From assembly GCA_028821635.1 (NCBI GenBank), contig JAPPDO010000016.1:1-5477 (forward strand): a stretch of DNA of 5,477 bases. Reading direction: 5' to 3'. The notes under the pieces are model-generated. The model saw only the letters and a list, made by a program, of their open reading frames with translations. It did not search any database and was not told the DNA's origin. Shown here piece after piece: positions 1 to 5,477 of the stretch (position 1 is the stretch's first letter; every line of letters starts with the position of its first letter). The stretch comes from Ekhidna sp. (lineage in GTDB: Bacteria; Bacteroidota; Bacteroidia; Cytophagales; Cyclobacteriaceae). Position numbers and translations under genes: made by a program.

Positions 1-527
1 ATAGACATTAGCGTTCCGGTGATTAGAACTAACGTCGTTACGGCTCCCAAAAAAACAAAAATCTTATGCCTGCTAGCCATCAGTGCTCCAGAGAGAACCG
101 ATGCCTCCCTCAAGTACCTACCCAATTTAAGTATTCTAAAAATACGCAGAAGCCGAATAGATCGAATTACAACAAGATAGCTCCCACCAATGATAAATAA
201 CGCAATGTAAGATGGTATTGTAGCTAATAGATCAATTATTCCCAGGAAGCTGAGTGCATACTTCTTGGGCTGTTTGCAAATGAAAAGACGAAGTAGGTAT
301 TCAACAGTGAACAGTATGGTAAAAATCCATTCGGCCACGAAGAAAAGATCTCCATACTGGGACTTTATTTCTTTAACACTTTCCAGCATTACGGCAAATA
401 CGCTGAGCAGTATTGTCCACAGCAGCACCACATCAAAAAGCCTTCCGGCAGGGGTGTCTGTCCTGAATACAACAACATAAAGATTCTTTCTTAGCGTTGA
501 GAAGTATCTGAATTCAGGCCGTTCCAT
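1..527 (-). CDS. Voltage-gated cation (probably K+) channel, N-terminal part, cut by window edge
   Basis: This open frame starts at ATG 527-525 and runs off the window; 175 full codons are visible. An in-frame TGA (530-528) sits directly before the ATG and the next Met is residue 47 inside S1, so the start is well fixed. No good ribosome binding site is seen. The translation shows a voltage-sensor domain: S1 about residues 33-48, S2 about 62-82, S3 about 95-113, S4 about 117-137, and the start of S5 from about 155. S4 has a positive residue at every third position (R122, R125, R128, R131, K134, R137). S2 holds E66, F73 and E76, spaced as in the Shaker charge-transfer centre (E283, F290, E293), and S3 has D99 in an IDLLATIPSY-like stretch. 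Known bacterial relatives are six-helix tetrameric inner-membrane channels, commonly K+ selective. The pore loop and selectivity filter lie outside the window, so K+ selectivity is inferred and a Na+ or Ca2+ channel is not excluded. Confidence 0.88.
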   Translation of the reverse strand, partial: MERPEFRYFSTLRKNLYVVVFRTDTPAGRLFDVVLLWTILLSVFAVMLESVKEIKSQYGDLFFVAEWIFTILFTVEYLLRLFICKQPKKYALSFLGIIDLLATIPSYIALFIIGGSYLVVIRSIRLLRIFRILKLGRYLREASVLSGALMASRHKIFVFLGAVTTLVLITGTLMS

Positions 528-545
528 TCATTAAGATTAAAGCAT

Positions 546-572
546 AAAAAACCTTGCCATAAGTGAGGTTTT
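546..572 (-). terminator. Probable intrinsic terminator after the hydrolase gene
   Basis: On the minus strand AAAACCT (572-566) and AGGTTTT (554-548) form a 7-bp stem around an 11-base loop. The 3' arm runs into a tract of six T (551-546). It begins 20 bases after the hydrolase stop codon, where the receptor-hydrolase transcript should end. The stem is short and AT-rich with only two G-C pairs, so termination may be partial. On the plus strand the same hairpin is followed by only four T, which fits a minus-strand role better. Confidence 0.55.
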
Positions 573-592
573 AAACATCAATTAAATCTTCA

Positions 593-2224
593 TTACGGTC
601 GGAAGACAGTCCCTCTTAAAGAAGGCACATCAACTGTTGGTATTGATGATCCCCACCTTTCATTAATAGCATCAATAATTAAGTTGGCGATCATTCCTTG
701 TCCCCGTCCATTCGGATGAATTCCATCAGTGGAAAAGATCCCATTTGGAGAAAAGTCAGGAGTCAATGTAATCCCTTCAATACTGATGCCCGGGATACCA
801 TCAGCGGAGCCTATCGGAAGTGCTAATCGAGTGGCCGTAGCGACATCTAAGCCTAAAATATCTACAATCGAGGGTTGAACGGTAACAAACGCAATATCAG
901 CAACATCGGCACCGTTCAATCCTTTTACGGTTGCCTCTATTACCCTGTTGTAGGTGGCACGTGCCGTTACAATGTTGGTTTGTTCTTCAATATTTAAGAA
1001 ATATTGATCTCCATTAGAACTAGCAGGATTTGTAAGAGAAAAACCTAGCGGGATTACTATTCCAATGGGAGTATTTGCAACGGTATTATCACCATCCGCC
1101 TCGGTATTTAACAAAGCAGCGGCTGACAATAAAACTAATTCACCCTCAACTAATGGCCTTGACTGCTCATAAGGGACAAGAGAAGCTCTCCGCTCAGCGG
1201 TGAGTTGTCCGGCTGCAACCAATTGATCGAAAAATGAACCTAAATCATCTAATTCTTCATCGTGTACTAATATTGGATTTGCACCTTCTTTATAAGAGAT
1301 AAGTCGCTCATCAGTATTGCCGGTATAGCCAGCCTGTTGAGTAGCTCGTATAACGCTATTAACCGCTTCCAAAGAAGTATTTAATCTTTGTGCTGTTGCG
1401 TCGTCTAGCTCAATTGCATCCCAAGTAACTGCTTGAAAGAAAGGCAGCGTAACAATCGGAGGAATATCTAAAACAACACCGGGAGTCTCCCCATCGGTCA
1501 ATTTTACGAGTGCCGATCTAAGGTCTGTTCCAAATGCCATCCGGTTATAAGCCATTAAAGGAGGCATGTCTCTGCCCCCGGAAAGTGCATATCCTAAGCA
1601 ATCGTTTGAACCTAGCCAGAAGCTAAAAAATGATCTATCAACTTCTATTGCATCACCCAGCACACTGGAGGTGGAAGGATTAGCCGCAAATCTTTCAAAG
1701 TAAACATTACCAACGTTAGGGGTGCCGTAACCGGCCCTGTCCAGGCTAGCAAGCGTTAGTCCGGGCACTCCGAAATTATTTAGTGCCGATTTATCCCCTG
1801 TAAAATTCTTAATCGGTTCACCGGTGGTTGGAACCGGAACTAACGTAGATAAACTTAGTTCGGTTCTGCCTGCAATAACATTATTCGCTACCGACGAAAA
1901 TGCCGCATTAAAACCGTTCACTGAATTGATGTCGGGTTGATTAAAAACAACGTTGGGATCTACCTGAGCAAATTGGGCTGCCAATAAATTCGGATAGCTG
2001 TTTTCCTGACTTTGCGTGTATAAAGCACCATCTGCGATACCGGCCGTTAGTGAGTTGCCGATCGAGACATAGTTTGAAAAATCAAGAGACCCTGCGCTTC
2101 CCTGCACTGGTGCCTCTATTGAACTTACTTCTATCCATTCACTAATAAGATCATCTTCTGTGCTGCAAGTTGTAAAGAGTGCAGCGGTAGAGAGTATCAT
2201 TAATTTTTTATAAAACCTTTTCAT
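593..2224 (-). CDS. SGNH/GDSL-family hydrolase, probable surface lipoprotein
   Basis: A predicted esterase/lipase-type hydrolase of 543 residues. Residues 1-19 form a lipoprotein signal peptide (basic MKRFYKK, then a hydrophobic core) ending at Cys20. The lipobox LFTTC is loose. The mature start C-S-T-E-D-D resembles the acidic export signals that send Bacteroidota lipoproteins to the cell surface. SGNH blocks are visible: block I GNSLTAG at 56-62 with the predicted nucleophile S58; a candidate block II NFGVPG at 150-155; block III GSND at 205-208 with N207; block V DGIHPN at 500-505 with D500 and H503. Block I has Asn where the classical GDSL motif has Asp. About 290 residues separate blocks III and V, far more than in compact SGNH domains of 200-250 residues, so an insertion or extra lobe is likely. 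The gene starts 11 bases after the receptor stop codon and should be co-transcribed with it. Fold and catalysis are well supported; the substrate is unknown. Confidence 0.92.
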   Translation of the reverse strand: MKRFYKKLMILSTAALFTTCSTEDDLISEWIEVSSIEAPVQGSAGSLDFSNYVSIGNSLTAGIADGALYTQSQENSYPNLLAAQFAQVDPNVVFNQPDINSVNGFNAAFSSVANNVIAGRTELSLSTLVPVPTTGEPIKNFTGDKSALNNFGVPGLTLASLDRAGYGTPNVGNVYFERFAANPSTSSVLGDAIEVDRSFFSFWLGSNDCLGYALSGGRDMPPLMAYNRMAFGTDLRSALVKLTDGETPGVVLDIPPIVTLPFFQAVTWDAIELDDATAQRLNTSLEAVNSVIRATQQAGYTGNTDERLISYKEGANPILVHDEELDDLGSFFDQLVAAGQLTAERRASLVPYEQSRPLVEGELVLLSAAALLNTEADGDNTVANTPIGIVIPLGFSLTNPASSNGDQYFLNIEEQTNIVTARATYNRVIEATVKGLNGADVADIAFVTVQPSIVDILGLDVATATRLALPIGSADGIPGISIEGITLTPDFSPNGIFSTDGIHPNGRGQGMIANLIIDAINERWGSSIPTVDVPSLRGTVFRP

Positions 2225-2235
2225 TGCCTGCGTTT

Positions 2236-5094
2236 TTAAAAGTTGCTTAAAATATTATCAAAGTTTATTTGCACGTAATAGAGCGCACCTAATCTTGGAT
2301 TCGCTAAGGAAGTAATGTATCGCTCATTCAAAATATTCGATCCTCCTATCTTTATTCTGGCATTAATATTCGGAATGCTGTAAGTAACCTGTGCGTCCAG
2401 AGTAGCGAAGTCAGGAACGACTCCTGAGCCAAAAGCTGACTGCCAGAGGTAGGCATCCTGCCATCTATAGGTTAGTCCGAATCCTATCCTGTCAGTGAGT
2501 TTTCTATTGCCGAAAGTTATATTATATCTCCACTCCGGGGTATTAAATGCCGCATTAAATGTCCTTTGCTCAATGGGGTCTAGCCCTTTAAGTTGATTGA
2601 AGGAGGCGTTTCCTCCAAGACTAAATCCATCCAAGAAGGTATATTCAGCAGCAACTCCACCACCGTAGGTGTTTATATTGTCTTTGACGTTCGTATCAAA
2701 AGCATACCGTCTAAAAGTTACTCCGGCCGCTGCACCGTCAACAAATGTTTGTAGCTGCATTTCAGGGTGTCTTGACCCGGCTGAAGCTACTGCATAGTCT
2801 GCCGGAATTGCCGACGATCCGGTAGTCTGTCCCGAAGCAACAGCCTGAACAACCTCAACATCTGCATTGAAGTCAATGTACGTACTGTAATATCCAAATA
2901 CATCAATGAGTAATTGTCCATCCAATAATAACCCTTTGTATCCTGCTTCAATGGTGTTTACCTTCTCCGGCTCCCAATTTCCGTAAATATCACCAACTAC
3001 TAAATCATCCGTGTCTCCACTTGCCTGAGCGCGCAAAACACTCTCGGTGGTGTAGACAGTATTACTTTCAATGTTGTAACGGTCAAAAACAATCTGGTTT
3101 CTGCCTAGTAGCCTTCTGGTTACAACATCCAGGTTGATGAATTGATCTTGTGTTTGTGGAAATCTAAAACCTCTTTGGTAAGAAGCCCTCAAGTTTTGAT
3201 TGTTAAGAAATTCCCAAACTCCGGAAATACGTGGAGAATAGGTAGCATCGAAGAATTCACTTTTGTCTAAACGTATTGATCCCTGCAATTTCAGGTTGTT
3301 GAAGATATTTTTCGCAACCTGAACATAGCCCCCGTATTCATGATAAGATATTTCATCTCCATTGCTATCTAAAATAAATAAGGTCCCTTCTGAATTTAAG
3401 TCGTAGACTCTGTAATGGGCACCCGCTATAATTTCTGCAAAATCAATCTCATTTTTAAAATTGTAACTTCCTTCATAATGCCAAAGAGCCGATTTATCTA
3501 AAAACTTGGCTCCTCCGTCTGCTATGGATAAATCCCGATAACGGGCAGAGGCTTCTTGGAATTCTGTGGAGGTAGGAGCGGGCTGAACCGCATCAGCAAC
3601 TAATCTTGCTATTGAATGTAAGGACGTATAATCAGTAGGATTTTCTCCACTTGCAATAGCACCAGTGTAGCCAGCAAAATAAGCAGGTAAATAAAACTCC
3701 TGATTGATCAATGACGCAAGCGTATTAGCCGCATAGGTATCGCCTGAGTTTTCCTGTGTAGTATATCCTCTCACAAAGAAGTTGTCACCTCTTAGTTCCA
3801 TCTTACCCGTCCAGATACTCAACCCATCTAAAACAAATCGGTCGTTTGCAGTGTAAACCGTGCTTCCGGTACCATAATTGAACTGAACTAACGCTTCAAT
3901 CTTATCGTTTAAACGATAATGCATGGCAGCACCTAGTTTGACACTTTCAGTAGTGTTATCCACAAAATCACTCTCGGCGTAGCCGGTGGGAGAGAAAGCC
4001 CCGTTTGCTCCGTATGGGATTAAGCTGCGAATAGGTGCTATTCTTGCGGCTGTAGCCTGATCCGCACTCGCTATGTCTGCGATGGTTCCAACATCAATTG
4101 TAAAATCACCATAAACATTTACTCCATCATAAATTCTATTATTAACTCTGTTGGTGATCCCTTCATTTTCCTCTATCGTTTGACCGCTTTGGTCTCTGGT
4201 ATCCACGCCTATGAAGTCTTGTGCGTTTAACCAGGAAGCATTAATTTTAAATGCAAACTTGTTGTTGAAAGCTTTTGCATATCGAATTCCCTGATCCCTA
4301 TAAAGAGACATTGAGTGGTCCTCCTCATCTACATGGGTCACGCCGATTTTGGAATAAACATCAAGACCCTGATAATCAAATGGGCTTTTGCTTCGCATTA
4401 ATAAAATCCCCTGTATCGCATTGGGGCCATACAATGCAGATGCAGCTCCGGGGAGCAGCTCTATACTTTCCAAGTCAAGTTCTCCAATACCTACGACGTT
4501 ACCGACGGCAAAATTCAAGCCGGGAGCCTGATTATCAATCCCATCAATCAACTGCACGAAGCGCGTATTGCCATTATTTCCAAACCCCCTTACATTAATA
4601 GAATTAAAAGTTAAACTTTGCGTACTGAAATCTACTCCGGTCATGTTTTGAAGAGAAGCATAAAAATCCGGCGTAGCAGCGTTTTGAATATCAAGGATAT
4701 CCATTCTTTCTATACTTACCGGAGATTTAAGTGAACTCTCCTCTACACGGGATGCAGAAACAACCACCTCTTGTCCTAAAAATGTTGATTCGGTTAATTT
4801 CACATTTATATCGGTAGAAGTAGTGCCGGGAGCAACCTCAATTCGCTGAGTTTTATATCCAACGTATGAAATCACTAACGTAAAGGGAGGTGGAGACTGC
4901 ACAGTCAGGGCAAAATCTCCATTGGTGTCTGTAATAGTACCTAATACGGTGCCATCAACCAAAACATTCACTCCAATTAGTTTTTCACCACCTTCTTCAG
5001 TAATAGTGCCGCTAACTGTTGTTTGAGCCTCGGCACTGAAATAAAATGACATTAGAACCAGTCCAAAAATCATTTCTGTAAAATTCTTGCGCAT
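2236..5094 (-). CDS. TonB-dependent outer-membrane receptor with N-terminal carboxypeptidase-regulatory-like domain
   Basis: A 952-residue outer-membrane importer energised by TonB-ExbB-ExbD. Domains in order: signal peptide 1-23 with probable cleavage AEA|Q24; a carboxypeptidase-regulatory-like beta-sandwich at about 26-100 (VSGTITEEGGEKLIGVNV, then DTNGDF and ISYVGYKT), the usual N-terminal extension in Bacteroidota; a TonB-box-like stretch EVVVSASR at 109-116; the plug at about 120-240, with NVRGFG (167-172), LIDGID (182-187) and GAASALYGPNAIQGILLM (216-233); and a 22-strand-type barrel from about 245 to the terminal Phe952. There is no STN domain, so no sign of FecA-like anti-sigma signalling. 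It looks more like CirA/FepA/BtuB-type receptors than a typical SusC, and no SusD follows it; the next gene is an SGNH hydrolase lipoprotein. No other ATG lies in frame between this start and an upstream TAA eight codons away. The ligand cannot be read from the sequence. Confidence 0.95.
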   Translation of the reverse strand: MRKNFTEMIFGLVLMSFYFSAEAQTTVSGTITEEGGEKLIGVNVLVDGTVLGTITDTNGDFALTVQSPPPFTLVISYVGYKTQRIEVAPGTTSTDINVKLTESTFLGQEVVVSASRVEESSLKSPVSIERMDILDIQNAATPDFYASLQNMTGVDFSTQSLTFNSINVRGFGNNGNTRFVQLIDGIDNQAPGLNFAVGNVVGIGELDLESIELLPGAASALYGPNAIQGILLMRSKSPFDYQGLDVYSKIGVTHVDEEDHSMSLYRDQGIRYAKAFNNKFAFKINASWLNAQDFIGVDTRDQSGQTIEENEGITNRVNNRIYDGVNVYGDFTIDVGTIADIASADQATAARIAPIRSLIPYGANGAFSPTGYAESDFVDNTTESVKLGAAMHYRLNDKIEALVQFNYGTGSTVYTANDRFVLDGLSIWTGKMELRGDNFFVRGYTTQENSGDTYAANTLASLINQEFYLPAYFAGYTGAIASGENPTDYTSLHSIARLVADAVQPAPTSTEFQEASARYRDLSIADGGAKFLDKSALWHYEGSYNFKNEIDFAEIIAGAHYRVYDLNSEGTLFILDSNGDEISYHEYGGYVQVAKNIFNNLKLQGSIRLDKSEFFDATYSPRISGVWEFLNNQNLRASYQRGFRFPQTQDQFINLDVVTRRLLGRNQIVFDRYNIESNTVYTTESVLRAQASGDTDDLVVGDIYGNWEPEKVNTIEAGYKGLLLDGQLLIDVFGYYSTYIDFNADVEVVQAVASGQTTGSSAIPADYAVASAGSRHPEMQLQTFVDGAAAGVTFRRYAFDTNVKDNINTYGGGVAAEYTFLDGFSLGGNASFNQLKGLDPIEQRTFNAAFNTPEWRYNITFGNRKLTDRIGFGLTYRWQDAYLWQSAFGSGVVPDFATLDAQVTYSIPNINARIKIGGSNILNERYITSLANPRLGALYYVQINFDNILSNF

Positions 5095-5395
5095 AAAGTT
5101 GATAGTTTTGAATGGTTAATATCTGCGAATATATGTGTATCTAATTAGAATGGAAGGCCATTTTATTGCGTAATGATACTAACTTTATTCAATGAAAGGT
5201 GTAATACATTCATTATATGAACCTGAGTTCAATTTAATTAAGAGGGGGTTTACAGACACGATAATGTAATATTGACTATATTAAAATATTGAAAGTCAAT
5301 ATCTTAACATAAGTGATCAAATACAAGATTCTTTCATAAATTTACTGACATTCATTCTGTTTCAAAAGTATGTCTGTGGGCCGGAAGCGTTCTGC
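5095..5395. other. AT-rich intergenic region upstream of the receptor operon
   Basis: These 301 bases separate the T9SS-tail gene from the receptor and must hold the receptor-hydrolase promoter unless the transcript starts further upstream. I see no RNA gene, no coding frame longer than about 25 codons and no convincing match to the Bacteroidota promoter pattern (TTG, about 20 bases, TAnnTTTG). The nearest -7-like sequence on the minus strand, TATATTCG (5133-5126), has one mismatch but lacks a TTG at the right distance. A 9-bp inverted repeat (5269-5302) and two small TTCA/TGAA palindromes (5188-5196, 5209-5221) are the only structures that stand out. No Shine-Dalgarno sequence precedes the receptor ATG; the leader there is AT-rich. 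Confidence 0.6.
5269..5302. repeat. Inverted repeat, 9-bp arms, in the receptor upstream region
   Basis: ATATTGACT (5269-5277) and AGTCAATAT (5294-5302) are perfect inverted copies separated by 16 bases. Within the spacer ATATT (5278-5282) and AATAT (5285-5289) can also pair. The octamer AATATTGA occurs directly at 5268-5275 and 5285-5292, and its complement begins again in the right arm. It lies about 175 bases before the receptor start and about 94 bases after the stop of the T9SS-tail gene. It could be an operator for a dimeric regulator or a weak RNA hairpin. There is no T tract of the usual kind, so a terminator is less likely. Confidence 0.45.
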
Positions 5396-5477
5396 TTACT
5401 CCCTCACAAACTTCAACAAACGCCCGTCCGGTAACTGTACCAAATACAGGCCGCCTCGCAGGGAGGTGATGTCTACC
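5396..5477 (-). CDS. C-terminal end of a T9SS type A sorting-domain protein (partial)
   Basis: The minus strand enters the window in an open frame that encodes 26 residues and stops at TAA 5398-5396. The pattern VDITSLRGGLYLV-L-DGR-LKFVRE is typical of the final strands of T9SS type A C-terminal domains: V-D-[IV]-S-x-L-x-x-G-x-Y-x-[VL], then a Gly turn and a closing K-F-V-[KR]-E. Such domains direct proteins through the type IX system, where they are removed and the cargo is released or attached to the surface. The functional part of the protein lies outside the window, so its activity is unknown. The visible coding stretch is about 56 percent GC by hand count, against about 43 percent in a sampled receptor stretch. 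The call rests on 26 residues, though they include the diagnostic end of the family. Confidence 0.78.
   Translation of the reverse strand, partial: VDITSLRGGLYLVQLPDGRLLKFVRE

Noticed and set aside
265..480. Plus-strand open frame of 71 codons
   Set aside because: It lies wholly antisense to the channel gene, whose minus-strand translation shows clear S1 and S2 helices. Its own product has no recognisable feature.
4275..4598. Plus-strand open frame of 107 codons
   Set aside because: It is antisense to the plug domain and early barrel of the receptor, and the His/Pro/Arg-rich product looks like a shadow translation.
2236..5094. Receptor as a SusC/RagA-type glycan importer
   Set aside because: No SusD-like gene is next to it, and the plug and barrel read more like CirA/FepA-type receptors. 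A glycan ligand is therefore not supported, although not excluded.
5126..5133. TATATTCG as a -7 promoter element for the receptor operon
   Set aside because: It has one mismatch to TAnnTTTG, no TTG at the expected upstream distance, and such matches are common in AT-rich DNA.
5163..5213. Minus-strand 16-codon possible leader peptide before the receptor
   Set aside because: There is no ribosome binding site, no run of regulatory codons and no attenuator hairpin after it.
5192..5269. Plus-strand 25-codon open frame in the intergenic region
   Set aside because: It is short, lacks a ribosome binding site and any recognisable motif, and this length is expected by chance.
5381..5397. AAGC-AGAAC-GCTT hairpin after the T9SS-tail gene as a terminator
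   Set aside because: The stem is only 4 bp and no T tract follows, so it does not support an intrinsic terminator.
1..5477. CRISPR array, tRNA or rRNA gene, insertion sequence or phage gene
   Set aside because: No regularly spaced repeats, tRNA-like folds, rRNA segments, transposase motifs or terminal inverted repeats were seen on either strand.

Overview
The window looks like part of a Bacteroidota chromosome, probably a free-living or marine member of the Cytophagia, Saprospiria or Flavobacteriia. Three things suggest this: a TonB-dependent receptor with an N-terminal carboxypeptidase-regulatory-like domain, a lipoprotein with an acidic stretch right after the lipidated Cys, and the tail of a protein carrying a type IX secretion (T9SS) sorting signal. 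Ribosome binding sites are also poor or absent, as is usual in that phylum. The lineage cannot be fixed more closely by eye.

All recognised genes lie on the minus strand, so transcription reads from high to low coordinates. In that order: (1) 5477-5396, the last 26 codons of a secreted protein ending in a T9SS type A sorting domain; (2) 5395-5095, an AT-rich 301-base intergenic region with a 9-bp inverted repeat and smaller palindromes but no gene; (3) 5094-2236, a complete 952-residue TonB-dependent outer-membrane receptor; (4) 2224-593, a complete 543-residue SGNH/GDSL-type hydrolase lipoprotein, 11 bases downstream and surely in the same operon; (5) 572-546, a probable intrinsic terminator; (6) 527 to the window edge, the N-terminal 175 residues of a voltage-gated cation channel, containing S1-S4 and the start of S5.

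The core of the window is the receptor-hydrolase pair. Its layout recalls SusC-SusD uptake pairs, but the surface-lipoprotein slot is filled by a predicted esterase-type hydrolase instead of a SusD-like binding protein. A reasonable inference is a two-gene module: the hydrolase removes an ester-linked group from a substrate at the cell surface, and the receptor imports a product or the processed substrate. The substrate cannot be read from the sequence. The channel and the T9SS protein are probably independent neighbours.
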